A DNA stretch of 64,000 nucleotides from contig NZ_LMGZ01000009.1 of NCBI RefSeq assembly GCF_001427605.1, forward strand, positions 22,385-86,384. The letters are read 5' to 3'. The DNA comes from Devosia sp. Root635. Its GTDB lineage: Bacteria; Pseudomonadota; Alphaproteobacteria; Rhizobiales; Devosiaceae. Of this stretch, positions 17,004-26,023 are shown one piece after another. How positions within the stretch are numbered: position 1 is the first letter of the stretch; every line of letters starts with the position of its first letter. Made by a program: the position numbers and the translations under genes. The notes beneath the pieces are model-generated. The model had not been told where the DNA came from. It saw only the letters and a list, made by a program, of their open reading frames with translations, and searched no databases.

Positions 17004-17032
17004 CATATAGGCCGCGGGCTTCTGCCCAACAA
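17004..17032 (-). promoter_or_regulatory. Promoter of sRNA unit D
   Basis: -35 TTGTTG (17032-17027), 17-nt spacer, -10 TATATG (17009-17004); CCATGC element at 17053-17058 with CATG upstream. Confidence 0.6.
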
Positions 17033-17085
17033 TCGGGCAGGTGACATGGAAGCCATGCGCGGCGTGCATGCGGTTTGGAACGTGC

Positions 17086-17790
17086 CTATTCCGCGCGCTC
17101 CAGGCTGGCTATGGCGTCGGCGAGCTCGCCGAGATGGGCGATCTTGCGATAGCGCGGCTCGCCCACAGGTTCGTCGGCATGTTCGTAGGACCAGGTCAGG
17201 TCGTGGGGGACATAGACGGCGAAGCTGCCCGCCGCGAGGGCCGGCAGGATGTCGGAGCGCAGGGAGTTGCCGACCATGACGGTGTGGTCGGGCCCATCGG
17301 TATGGCGCTCGAAGACGCGGGCATAGGTGGCGGCGTTCTTGTCGGCGACGATTTCAATAGCGGCGAAATAGCCGGCGAGCCCCGAGGCGGCGACCTTGCG
17401 CTCCTGGTCGAAGACATCGCCCTTGGTGACGAGGATCAGCCGGTGGGTCTGCTGCAACTGGTCGAGGGCCTGGTCGACATGGGGCAGGGTTTCGATGGGA
17501 TAGCTCAGCAGCTCGCGGCCGGCGGCGAGCATTTCGGCGATGACCGTGCCGGGGACGCGGTGGTCCGTGACGTCGAGGGCGGTTTCCACCATGGAGAGGG
17601 CAAAGCCCTTCATGCCGAAGCCGTAGAAGGCAAGGTTTTTGGTGACCGAGGCGATGAGGCGATCGTTGAGGTCGGGCGCGTCGGTATAGTCCTTGAGCAG
17701 ATCGGCGAAGCGCTGTTCGGTCAAGCGGAAGAACTGCTCGTTCTGCCAGAGGGTATCGTCGGCATCGAGGGCGATGGTGGTGATGGGCAT
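17086..17790 (-). CDS. HAD-superfamily hydrolase
   Basis: A 234-residue HAD phosphatase-like protein. Motif I is ALDADDTLWQN (DxD with the nucleophile first), motif II the threonine in LILVTKGD, motif III the lysine near RKVAAS, and motif IV MVGNSLRSDI. The substrate is unknown. The ATG at 17790 places motif I near the N-terminus; the upstream extension would translate the palindrome at 17805-17929. Confidence 0.85.
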   Translation of the reverse strand: MPITTIALDADDTLWQNEQFFRLTEQRFADLLKDYTDAPDLNDRLIASVTKNLAFYGFGMKGFALSMVETALDVTDHRVPGTVIAEMLAAGRELLSYPIETLPHVDQALDQLQQTHRLILVTKGDVFDQERKVAASGLAGYFAAIEIVADKNAATYARVFERHTDGPDHTVMVGNSLRSDILPALAAGSFAVYVPHDLTWSYEHADEPVGEPRYRKIAHLGELADAIASLERAE

Positions 17791-17804
17791 GGGGGCCTCG
17801 GTGG

Positions 17805-17929
17805 CACGCCCTCGTGGTTCGAGGCGCCAAGTGGCGCACCTCACCATGAGGGCTACTCTTGATCCGGTGTTCCAGCAGCCCTCATGGTGAGGTGCGAGCC
17901 CTTCGCGAGCCTCGAACCACGAGGGCGTG
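17805..17929. repeat. Nested extragenic palindrome (21-bp and 19-bp perfect arms)
   Basis: Outer arms 17805-17825 / 17909-17929 match over 21 bp; inner arms 17836-17854 / 17877-17895 over 19 bp. The whole element forms one long cruciform between the HAD gene and the LysR gene. It resembles mobile palindromic units known from rhizobia. Confidence 0.75.
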
Positions 17930-17937
17930 GCGCGATG

Positions 17938-18831
17938 TCAGAAGCTCCATTCCCGCGCCTTGGCGACGAGGAAGTCGCGGAAAACGCCGACGCGCTTGGA
18001 GTTCTTGAGGGCGGGGGGATAGACGAAGAAGCCCTCATAGGCCGGCAGCTCGATCTCGGGCAGCACCTGGACCAGGCCGTCTTCCTTTTCGGTGACGTAG
18101 TCGGGCAGCATGGCGATGCCGATGCCGGCGCGGCAGGCCTGCAGCATGCCATAGATGGCGTTGACCTTGAGCGCGGCGCGGCGCGGGCTGGAATCGCTGC
18201 GGCCCATGCGTTCGAGATAGTTGATGTCGCCGAGATAGGACGGCACCGGCTCGCCGAAGCTGATGATGCGGTGGTCATCGAGCTGTTCGGCGCTGGAGGG
18301 CATGCCGAACTCGTCGATATAGCCGGTCGACGCATAGAAGTGGTTGTGCACGGTGAACAGCTTGCGCTGGATCATCTCGGACTGGTTGGGCCGGTGCAGG
18401 CGAATGGCCACGTCGGCCTCGCGCATGGCCAGGTCCAGCTCGGCGTCGTTGAGGCGGATTTCGAGCTGGATCAGCGGATAGAGCTTCAAAAATTCGTCGA
18501 GCCGCGAGGATAGCCAGGTCGAGCCGATGCCGACCGTGGTGGTGACGATGAGCGGGCCGGTGGGGACGTCCTGGCTCTCGGACATCTGGGTTTCCACCTG
18601 CTGGAGTTCCCAATGCATGCGATGGGCGGTGCGGAAGAGCTGTTCGCCCACTTCGGTCAGCACCAGGCCGCGGGCATGGCGGATGAAGAGCTTGAGGCCC
18701 AGGTCGTCCTCAAGCGCTGAAATCTGCCTGGACACGGCCGACTGGCTCATGCCGAGCTTTTCGGCGGCATGCGTGAAACTGCCCGACTCGGCGGCGGTGT
18801 GGAAAATCCGGAGTTTGTCCCAGTCGAGCAT
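17938..18831 (-). CDS. lsrB: LysR-type regulator, LsrB/VtlR-like
   Basis: A 297-residue LysR protein. Winged-helix at about residues 1-60 (KLRIFHTAAESGSFTHAAEK, SQSAVSRQISALEDDLG), then a periplasmic-binding-fold effector domain. Placement 35 nt after trxB on the same strand matches lsrB of Sinorhizobium and vtlR of Brucella, regulators of redox or envelope genes and of AbcR sRNAs. The LsrB assignment rests on this synteny and on length and is less certain than the LysR call. Confidence 0.78.
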   Translation of the reverse strand: MLDWDKLRIFHTAAESGSFTHAAEKLGMSQSAVSRQISALEDDLGLKLFIRHARGLVLTEVGEQLFRTAHRMHWELQQVETQMSESQDVPTGPLIVTTTVGIGSTWLSSRLDEFLKLYPLIQLEIRLNDAELDLAMREADVAIRLHRPNQSEMIQRKLFTVHNHFYASTGYIDEFGMPSSAEQLDDHRIISFGEPVPSYLGDINYLERMGRSDSSPRRAALKVNAIYGMLQACRAGIGIAMLPDYVTEKEDGLVQVLPEIELPAYEGFFVYPPALKNSKRVGVFRDFLVAKAREWSF

Positions 18832-18865
18832 TTCCAGGTGACGCCTTTGGTTGGGTGTCTGTGTG

Positions 18866-19816
18866 CTACTCCGCCGCTTCGGCGAGTTCGTGTTCGGCGA
18901 GGTAACGTTCGGCTTCGAGCGCGGCCATGCAACCCATGCCGGCGGCGGTGATCGCCTGGCGGTAAACGTCGTCTGTCACATCGCCGGCAGCAAAGACGCC
19001 GGCAATGTTGGTTTCGGTGGTGCCGGGCTTCACCTGCAGGTAGCCGCCCGGTTTCATGTCGAGCTTGCCGGCGAAAATGGAGGTGGAGGGCGCGTGGCCG
19101 ATGGCGATGAAGATGCCGTCGATCGGCTGCTCATAGGTGCGGTTGCTGGCGATGTCGCGCAGGGTCACCGTATTGACCGAAGGCGGCATGGGCGAGCCGC
19201 CAACCTCGACGATCTCGGTATTCCAGCGCACTTCGATCTTGGGATTGCGGAACAGGCGGTCCTGCAGGATGCGCTCGGCGCGGAACTCGTCGCGGCGATG
19301 CACCAGAATCACCTTGGAGGCGAAATTGGTGAGAAACAGGGCTTCCTCGACCGCGGTATTGCCGCCGCCGACCACCAGCACTTCCTTGTTGCGATAGAAG
19401 AAGCCATCGCAGGTGGCGCAGGCGGAGACGCCAAAGCCCTGGAATTTCTGCTCGCTGGGCAGGCCCAGCCACTTGGCCTGGGCGCCGGTGGCGATGATGA
19501 CGCTGTCGGCGGTGTAGACGGTGCCGCTGTCGCTGGTCAGCACAAAGGGGCGCCGGTCGAAATCGACGTTGACGATGATGTCGTTGACGATGCGCGTGCC
19601 GACATGCTCGGCCTGGGCCTTCATCTGGTCCATGAGCCAGGGGCCCTGGACGACGTCGGCAAAGCCGGGGTAATTCTCGACATCGGTGGTGATGGTCAAC
19701 TGCCCACCGGGCTGCAGGCCCTGAATCATCACGGGCTCCAGCATGGCACGCGCCGCATAGATGGCGGCGGTGTAACCGGCCGGACCGGAACCGATGATGA
19801 TGACTTTCGCGTGCAT
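18866..19816 (-). CDS. trxB: Thioredoxin reductase
   Basis: A 316-residue flavoprotein that reduces thioredoxin with NADPH. FAD site VIIIGSGPAGYTAAIYAARA at the N-terminus, redox pair CATC (C133 and C136), NADPH site VVGGGNTAVEEALFL, and a second FAD motif GVFAAGDVTD. The ATG at 19816 is preferred over the TTG at 19834: GGAGAG sits 7 nt upstream, and the protein then starts like its relatives. It heads the pair with the LysR gene. Confidence 0.93.
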   Translation of the reverse strand: MHAKVIIIGSGPAGYTAAIYAARAMLEPVMIQGLQPGGQLTITTDVENYPGFADVVQGPWLMDQMKAQAEHVGTRIVNDIIVNVDFDRRPFVLTSDSGTVYTADSVIIATGAQAKWLGLPSEQKFQGFGVSACATCDGFFYRNKEVLVVGGGNTAVEEALFLTNFASKVILVHRRDEFRAERILQDRLFRNPKIEVRWNTEIVEVGGSPMPPSVNTVTLRDIASNRTYEQPIDGIFIAIGHAPSTSIFAGKLDMKPGGYLQVKPGTTETNIAGVFAAGDVTDDVYRQAITAAGMGCMAALEAERYLAEHELAEAAE

Positions 19817-19838
19817 CGCGACGCTCTCCGACAAATGC

Positions 19839-19881
19839 GAATACTCCCTCGGCCCCTAAGGTAGAGGGCGAAGGAGTATTC
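19839..19881. repeat. Inverted repeat in the trxB upstream region
   Basis: Perfect 9-bp arms (GAATACTCC at 19839-19847, GGAGTATTC at 19873-19881) with a 25-nt loop, 23 nt before the trxB ATG. It could be an operator or leader structure. No T-run, so probably not a terminator. Confidence 0.4.
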
Positions 19882-19974
19882 TTTCAAGGCAAACCATTCC
19901 AATGGCAGCCACGCGCCTGTGGAACAGACGGAAATGTCACACCCCAGGCCAGGCGAATGCCTAACCTTTGGGCA

Positions 19975-20448
19975 TCAGACATACTTGATCTTGATGATTT
20001 CGTAGCTGCGGGCCCCGCCGGGAGCGGCGACCTCGAACGAATCGCCTTCGGACTTGCCGATCATGGCGCGGGCGATGGGCGAGGAAATCGAGATGCGGCC
20101 GGCCGAGGCATCGGCTTCGGGATCGCCGACGACCTGGTAGGTCTTTTCTTCCTCGGTGTCCTCGTCGAGATAGGTGACGGTGGCGCCGAACTTGACCGAG
20201 GTGCCGCTGAGCTTACTGACATCGATGATGTCGGCCAGCGCCAGGATGGTCTCGAGTTCCTTGATGCGGCCCTCGTTGAGGCTCTGCTGTTCCTTGGCCG
20301 CCGAATATTCGGCGTTTTCGGACAGGTCCCCATGGGCACGCGCTTCGGCGATGGCGTCGATGATGCGACGGCGTTCGCTCGCAGTACGATGCTCAAACTC
20401 GGCGGTCAGGGCCTTGTGGCCGCCCACCGTCATCGGGATCTTGTCCAT
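19975..20448 (-). CDS. greA: Transcription elongation factor GreA
   Basis: A 157-residue protein. The N-terminal coiled coil carries the acidic tip [13 protein letters not shown] that enters the RNA polymerase channel and promotes cleavage of backtracked RNA. The C-terminal FKBP-like domain includes [20 protein letters not shown]. Normal family length. ATG at 20448 with GGAGG about 7 nt upstream. Confidence 0.95.
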   Translation of the reverse strand: MDKIPMTVGGHKALTAEFEHRTASERRRIIDAIAEARAHGDLSENAEYSAAKEQQSLNEGRIKELETILALADIIDVSKLSGTSVKFGATVTYLDEDTEEEKTYQVVGDPEADASAGRISISSPIARAMIGKSEGDSFEVAAPGGARSYEIIKIKYV

Positions 20449-20649
20449 TCGTCGCCTCCATTCGGCAAGCTAATAGGCTTCTCCCCAGCCAAAATCCGTT
20501 CGGCGTGCGCTTCACGATTAGTTTTGAGGGGAGATAAGCTCAAATTGCCCGCCCGCCGCGTTGCGGTCAAGCGGGTGTCGGCATGAACATGGTCATGTCC
20601 ACATACGCATTCAAGTTTCTGGACCCGGCCGCAATGAAAGGCCCTCGAA

Positions 20650-20811
20650 ATGTACCGCTTCGCCGTCACGTCCGCAGCGATTCGGACGCTTGCCTCCCCG
20701 CCGGCCCTCGGCCAGGCCGTCGAAGCCAGCGCCGGCAACCTGACGGCCACCGTGATTGCCGAGGGGCTGGATCATTCCTGGGCGCCCGGCTTCCTGCCGG
20801 AAGGACGCTAG
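20650..20811 (+). pseudogene. N-terminal remnant of a soluble aldose sugar dehydrogenase
   Basis: A 53-codon frame that starts with a weak signal-like sequence and ends with LTATVIAEGLDHSWAPGFLPE and a stop after GR. This matches the first strand of soluble PQQ-type aldose sugar dehydrogenases (the usual pattern is AEGLxHPWGLAFLPDGR), after which several hundred residues are missing. The following gene begins 110 nt later. It reads as a deletion remnant. The full-length relative at 1795-3093 is of a different subgroup. Confidence 0.6.
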
Positions 20812-20891
20812 GCGCGCCGGGCCGGATGGGGGTACATTTCCGAGCGAGCGGAACGCAGATCGCTTGCGTCGGCGGTGCAATCCGTCAACTA

Positions 20892-20899
20892 TGTATACA
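20892..20899. promoter_or_regulatory. TGTATACA palindrome, possible operator
   Basis: TGTATACA(C) lies 22 nt before the molybdopterin oxidoreductase ATG and recurs at 20967-20974, 75 bp on, inside the coding start. GntR-type regulators use similar cores. Two 8-bp matches are weak evidence. Confidence 0.3.
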
Positions 20900-20920
20900 C
20901 AATTTAGCCGGAGCCGTGCC

Positions 20921-23089
20921 ATGGCCGATACAAGCCGCATTGTTGGGGGTGGGCCCAAGAAGGTTCTGTATACACTAGCCACCATTACCCATATGGGCGT
21001 GGGCAAGGCCGGCAAGGCGTTGACGGCCAAGAATGCCTGCAAGGCCTGTGCCTATGGCATGGGCGGGCAGCGCGGCGGTATGACCAATGAGCTGGGCGAG
21101 TTCCCTTCGGTCTGCAACAAGAGCGTGCAGGCGCAATCGACCGATATCCAACCGGCCATTCCATACGCGATTTTCGAGCATGAACTGGAAGACCTGCAAG
21201 AACTGAACGGGCGGGAGATGGAGCATCTGGGCCGGCTGGACACGCCCTTGTTCAAGGCGGCCGGATCGGATCATTTCCAGCCGGTCGACTGGGATTTCGC
21301 TCTCGAGCATGCCGCGGCCCGGCTCGGGACCACCGATCCGAAGCGGAGCTTTTTCTATTCCTCGGGACGCTCGTCCAACGAGGCGGGTTTCCTGTTCCAA
21401 CTGGTGGCGCGGGCCTATGGCACCAACAACGTCAACAACTGCTCGTATTACTGCCACCAGGCGACCAGCGAGGGGCTGGCGACCACTATCGGCAAGGGCA
21501 CGGCCAGCGTCGAGCTGGAGGATTTGACCGGGGCCGACATGATCTTCGTGATCGGCGCCAACCCGTCGTCCAACCATCCGCGCTTCATCCACATGCTGAA
21601 GAACTGCCGCGAGCGGGGCGGGGAGGTGATCGTCATCAATCCGGCCAAGGAGCCGGGGCTGGTGAAGTTCGCAGTGCCCAAATCGCCGAGTTCGATGCTC
21701 AAGGGCGGCAGCGAGATTGCCTCGGACTATGTGCAGCCGCGCATCGGTTCGGACATCGCGCTGATGAAGGGCATTGCCAAGGCGGTGCTGGAGCTGGGCC
21801 TGGAGGCGAAAGCTTTCCTGGCCGACCATACGAGTGGCTTTGCCGCCTTCCGGGCCGATCTCGATGCGCTGGGCTGGGACGAGATCACGGACGCCTGCGG
21901 CATCGGGCGGGAGGAGATTACCCATGTCGCCCGGCGCTACGGGCAGGCCGAGCGGGTGGTGTTCGCCTGGGGCATGGGCATGACGCACCACATTCACGGC
22001 GTCGCCAATGTGGAGGCCATCGCCAACCTGGCCATGCTGCGCGGCATGGTGGGCAAGCGCTATGCCGGCCTGTTGCCGCTGCGCGGGCATTCCAACGTGC
22101 AGGGCATCGGCACGATTGGGGTGAAGCCGGTGCTGGCCAAGGCGGTGCTGGCGAAGATGGAGGCCGAATTCGGGGTGAAATTCCCCGAGGAGAAGGGTTT
22201 TGACACCATGGCCTGCCTCAAGGCGGCCGAGGCCGGCGACATCGACAGCGCGGTCATCATGGGGGGCAATTTGTGGGGCGCCACGCCGGATCGGGCTTTT
22301 GCCAGCCGGGCGATGGGGGCCATCGGGTTCAAGCTGTTCCTCACCACCACGCTCAATATGGGTCATGTGCACGGGCTGGGCGACGGCGAGGTGATGATCC
22401 TGCCGGTGACGGCGCGCGACGAAGAATGGGAGCCGACGACGCAGGAATCGATGTTCAACTATGTCCGGCTTTCCGACGGCGGCATTCACCGGCTGGACAA
22501 TGTGCGGCCCGAAAGCTGGATACTGGGCGAGTTGGGGCAACGGCTGCTGCCGAATTCACCCATAAATTTCAAGGCCTTCAGCGCACATAACAAGGTGCGC
22601 GACGCCATCGCCGCCATCGTGCCGGGCATGGAGCAACTGGCCGATATCGGCGTGGCCAAGCAGGAATTTCACATCAAACACCGGGTCATGCACACGCCCG
22701 AATTCGGCACGGTGGACGGCAAGGCGCATTTCGTGGTGACACCGCTGCCGAAACTGCAGCGTGACAGACTGACGCTGGCGACGATGCGCAGCGAGGGGCA
22801 GTTCAACACCATCATCTACGAGGAAAAGGACAGCTATCGCGGCGGCGCCGGGCGGCATGCGGTGTTCCTCAATGGCGAGGACATGGCGGCATTCGGCCTC
22901 AGCGAGGGGCAGGCGGTGACGCTGGCATCGGATACCGGGCGGATGAGCGCCATCGCCACAATGTTCGACCTGCCGCGGGGCAGCGCCATGGCCTATTATC
23001 CCGAGGCCAATGTGCTTGTCGGCACCGAGGTCGATCCGCGCAGCAAGACGCCCGCGTTCAAATCCGTGCCGGTGTGGATCGAGATATAG
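20921..23089 (+). CDS. FdhF/YdeP family molybdopterin oxidoreductase
   Basis: A 722-residue molybdopterin-bis-guanine-dinucleotide enzyme of the YdeP branch. The N-terminus has [16 protein letters not shown], a reduced cysteine motif where formate dehydrogenases bind an Fe4S4 cluster. [39 protein letters not shown] and [13 protein letters not shown] follow the family order, and the C-terminal MolDinucleotide-binding domain begins around residue 600. Relatives have been tied to acid resistance or formate-type redox; the substrate is unknown. The ATG at 20921 has GGAG 7 nt before it; the open frame upstream is unrelated. No fdhD is nearby. Confidence 0.85.
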   Translation: MADTSRIVGGGPKKVLYTLATITHMGVGKAGKALTAKNACKACAYGMGGQRGGMTNELGEFPSVCNKSVQAQSTDIQPAIPYAIFEHELEDLQELNGREMEHLGRLDTPLFKAAGSDHFQPVDWDFALEHAAARLGTTDPKRSFFYSSGRSSNEAGFLFQLVARAYGTNNVNNCSYYCHQATSEGLATTIGKGTASVELEDLTGADMIFVIGANPSSNHPRFIHMLKNCRERGGEVIVINPAKEPGLVKFAVPKSPSSMLKGGSEIASDYVQPRIGSDIALMKGIAKAVLELGLEAKAFLADHTSGFAAFRADLDALGWDEITDACGIGREEITHVARRYGQAERVVFAWGMGMTHHIHGVANVEAIANLAMLRGMVGKRYAGLLPLRGHSNVQGIGTIGVKPVLAKAVLAKMEAEFGVKFPEEKGFDTMACLKAAEAGDIDSAVIMGGNLWGATPDRAFASRAMGAIGFKLFLTTTLNMGHVHGLGDGEVMILPVTARDEEWEPTTQESMFNYVRLSDGGIHRLDNVRPESWILGELGQRLLPNSPINFKAFSAHNKVRDAIAAIVPGMEQLADIGVAKQEFHIKHRVMHTPEFGTVDGKAHFVVTPLPKLQRDRLTLATMRSEGQFNTIIYEEKDSYRGGAGRHAVFLNGEDMAAFGLSEGQAVTLASDTGRMSAIATMFDLPRGSAMAYYPEANVLVGTEVDPRSKTPAFKSVPVWIEI

Positions 23090-23238
23090 AAGAAGACAAA
23101 TTTACCGGCTGGTTACCATATCCATTCATGATCCGGCCGCTAATACTGTCGAACCAAGTGGCTGTCCTTTGCCGTAAAATATTGCCTGCGCGCAAGCGAC
23201 AATCGTCTGGCCGACCCAAGGTGCATTGGGACGCAAAG

Positions 23239-24339
23239 ATGAATTCGAACGACAATGCGGCCGTAGCCGCATCGCCGCGCGCCATGCGTGTGGTGATGGA
23301 CGGCATCGGGACCGAGCTGCAATCCTATTCGAGCAGCAACCTGCAGATCGTCAAGCAGACCAAGCTGCTGGCCATCAACGCCATCATCGAAGCCGCGCGG
23401 GCCGGGGACGCCGGCAAGGGCTTTGCCGTGGTGGCCGACGAAGTGCAGCGGCTGGCCGACCGGGCGGCCGATATCGCCACCCGCTTCCAGGATGTCCTGG
23501 TGGGCCGGATTTCGCTCAGCCGGGCCATGAGCGAGACGCTGGTCGACGAGATGGAGGGTGCGCGCCTGATCGACCTGGCGCAATCGCTGGTGCAACTGAT
23601 CGTGCGCAACCTCTATGAGCGAACCGCGGATGTGCGCTGGTGGGCCACCGATACAGCGTTCTGGCAGGCGCTGGAGCCCGACGCCGGTGCCGATGCGGTG
23701 GGTTTTGCGGCCAACCGGCTGGCCACGATCAACAGGTTTTACAGCGTCTATTGCGACCTGGTGCTGACCGATGCGCAGGGCCGCGTGGTGGCCAGCGCCA
23801 ATGCCGACCATGCCCGCAATATCGTGGGGGCCGATTTTTCGCGCGAGGCCTGGTTCCGTGCGGCGCGCAGCACCAGCTCGGGCGATGCCTATGCGGTGGG
23901 CGAGGTGGCGGAGAGCCCGCATCATGGCGGGCGCGAGGCGTTGGTCTATAGTACGGCAGTGCGCAGCAATGGCCGCGCCAATGGCCAGGTGCTGGGCACG
24001 CTGGGCGTCTATTTCGACTGGCAGGAACAGGGTCGTTCCATCGTCGAGACCGAGGCGGCCCTGCCGCCCAAGATCGCCGAGCGCACCGAGGTCATGCTGC
24101 TCGATGGCCGGGGCAGGGTGATCGCCTCGACGCGGCCGGAAAGCCGCTTCACCGCCTTCGACCTGCGCCATGAAGATCGCCAGCGCGGGAGCTATTATGA
24201 CGGAAGGGGCAATATCGTCGCCTTCGCCCGCACGCTGGGCTACCAGGAATATGACGGGCTGGGCTGGTGGGGCGTCATCCTGCAGCGCACCGAACAGGAC
24301 GAGTCGATCCGCCAGGCATTGGGAATGGCCGGGCGCTGA
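23239..24339 (+). CDS. Soluble MCP-like signalling protein with C-terminal Cache-like region
   Basis: A 366-residue protein. Residues about 25-75 carry the signalling tip of chemoreceptors ([34 protein letters not shown]). After a helical linker (about 75-150) comes a Cache-like sensor region (about 165-360: [51 protein letters not shown]). No membrane helix is visible. In ordinary receptors the sensor precedes the signalling tip; here the order is reversed and the protein should be cytoplasmic. ATG at 23239 starts MNSNDNAA; the open frame upstream overlaps the preceding gene. A GGDEF gene follows. Confidence 0.7.
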   Translation: MNSNDNAAVAASPRAMRVVMDGIGTELQSYSSSNLQIVKQTKLLAINAIIEAARAGDAGKGFAVVADEVQRLADRAADIATRFQDVLVGRISLSRAMSETLVDEMEGARLIDLAQSLVQLIVRNLYERTADVRWWATDTAFWQALEPDAGADAVGFAANRLATINRFYSVYCDLVLTDAQGRVVASANADHARNIVGADFSREAWFRAARSTSSGDAYAVGEVAESPHHGGREALVYSTAVRSNGRANGQVLGTLGVYFDWQEQGRSIVETEAALPPKIAERTEVMLLDGRGRVIASTRPESRFTAFDLRHEDRQRGSYYDGRGNIVAFARTLGYQEYDGLGWWGVILQRTEQDESIRQALGMAGR

Positions 24340-24429
24340 GCCATCGGTGGCCTTGCAACGGCTGCCTTTTCGGTTTGTTTACGCGAAAAGCCGATCCTGA
24401 GGCGATCGATCGCAAGCTCAGGCGCTGCC

Positions 24430-26019
24430 GTGCCCAAACCGTCTGTCCCCGACCTGACCGATGCCCTGACCCGGACCTGGGATATGGGGCGTTCCGGCCG
24501 CTCGGCCGAGGCGCTGCAGGAGGTGCGCGCGCTGCTCGAAGTGGCCCGCGAGGCGGAAGACGATACCAGCATTGCGCAATGCCTGACGCAGATCGGCTGG
24601 TTCTGCCTGCAACTGGGCCATGCCGAGCAGGGCATCGACTGCGCCATTGCCGCCAAGGCGCTGTGGGCGCAGCTCGGCGATACTGCGCGCGAGGCGCATG
24701 CGAGCGCCATCTATGCCTGGCTGCTGGTCGAACTCGGCCTCGTTGACGAAGGCTTTGCCGAGGCCAGTACGGCGGTGAGCCTGGCCGAACTGGCCGACAT
24801 CCCGTCCATCCTGGCCTTTGCCGTCAATGCTAAGGCCGTGACGCTGATGTACTGCCGGCAGGACCAGTTGGTGGGGCCACTACTGGAGCGAAGCCTGGCG
24901 CTGGTGCGCGATACGGGTGACCCGTGGGCGGAGTCGCTCTACCTCTGCAACCTGGCGTTTTCGCAGGTGTCGATTGCCGAGGCGGCCGAGAACGAGGGCA
25001 AGGTGGATGAGGGGCGGCAGTGGCGCGAGCGGGCGCTGGCCACCAATGACCAGGCCATCGCCGTTGCCGAGGCCTGTGGCTGCAAGTGGTCGCTGCGCAC
25101 GGCATTGTGCAACGGCGCCGAATATTATGCCTTGCTTCACCGCGAGGACGTGGCGGGCGCCTATCTCCAGCGCTGGGACGCGCTGACCGGCGAGGTCGGC
25201 TTGCGCGAAAATATCCACTATCTCTATACGCGCGGCGAACTGCTGACGCGCACCGGGCGGCTCGCGGAGGCCCTGGAATTCTGCGAGCGCGCGGTGGCGC
25301 TGGCCGAGGCGAGTTCGCATGCCGACCACAAGGCCAATACTATCCGCCGGCTCTCCGAAGTGCAGGAAGCGCTGGGCAATACGGCCGAAGCGCTGGCGCT
25401 CTACAAGCGGTTCCATATCGCCTATCAGCGCCAGATGGGCGAGATGATCCGCCGTCGCGCGCAACTGGTGGAAATGCAGCTCGAAACCAGCAAGCTGCGC
25501 GTGCAGGCGGCGGCGCTGGAGGAGCAGGCGGGGCACGATGCGCTGACGGGCCTGCCCAACCGGCGCAGTTTCGACGCGGCGTTCAAGCAGTTGCAGGGCA
25601 GCCGCTTCTGTCTCGCCATTGCCGATCTCGACCACTTCAAGGCCATCAACGACCAGTATTCGCACCTGGTGGGCGACGCGGTGCTGCAGCGCGTGGCCGG
25701 CGTGCTCAGCGGGCTTGGCCAGCATATGCGGGCCTTCCGGCTCGGGGGCGAGGAATTCGCGCTGCTATTCGCCGGGCTCGACATCCAGGCGGCGTCGGCT
25801 GTGGCGGAGGCGGTGCGCGGCGAACTCGAACGCGCCGACCTGACCGATCTGGCGCCGAGGCTGCGGCTGACCGCGAGCATCGGCGTGGCCGCCTCCAGGG
25901 GCGGTCCGCTGACGGAGCTGATGACGGTGGCCGACCGCAGGCTCTATCGGGCCAAGGCATCGGGTCGCAACCGGGTGATCAGTACGGACCTGGTCGAAGA
26001 GGTCAGCCTGACCGCTTGA
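24430..26019 (+). CDS. Diguanylate cyclase with N-terminal TPR-like repeats
   Basis: A 529-residue cytosolic protein. Residues about 5-350 form helical TPR-type repeats (AQCLTQIGWFCLQLGHAEQG, ALEFCERAVALAEASSHAD). A coiled linker (about 345-370) leads to a GGDEF domain: DALTGLPNRRSFDAAF, AIADLDHFKAINDQYSH, and active-site GGEEF. It should make cyclic di-GMP. No RxxD inhibitory site precedes GGEEF. Start is GTG at 24430, with no strong Shine-Dalgarno. The neighbouring MCP-like gene suggests a shared signalling role. Confidence 0.85.
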   Translation: MPKPSVPDLTDALTRTWDMGRSGRSAEALQEVRALLEVAREAEDDTSIAQCLTQIGWFCLQLGHAEQGIDCAIAAKALWAQLGDTAREAHASAIYAWLLVELGLVDEGFAEASTAVSLAELADIPSILAFAVNAKAVTLMYCRQDQLVGPLLERSLALVRDTGDPWAESLYLCNLAFSQVSIAEAAENEGKVDEGRQWRERALATNDQAIAVAEACGCKWSLRTALCNGAEYYALLHREDVAGAYLQRWDALTGEVGLRENIHYLYTRGELLTRTGRLAEALEFCERAVALAEASSHADHKANTIRRLSEVQEALGNTAEALALYKRFHIAYQRQMGEMIRRRAQLVEMQLETSKLRVQAAALEEQAGHDALTGLPNRRSFDAAFKQLQGSRFCLAIADLDHFKAINDQYSHLVGDAVLQRVAGVLSGLGQHMRAFRLGGEEFALLFAGLDIQAASAVAEAVRGELERADLTDLAPRLRLTASIGVAASRGGPLTELMTVADRRLYRAKASGRNRVISTDLVEEVSLTA

Positions 26020-26023
26020 CTGC

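Noticed and set aside
20583..20978. 131-residue plus-strand frame upstream of the oxidoreductase
   Set aside because: Out of frame with the sugar dehydrogenase remnant and with the oxidoreductase; sequence is Arg/Pro noise.
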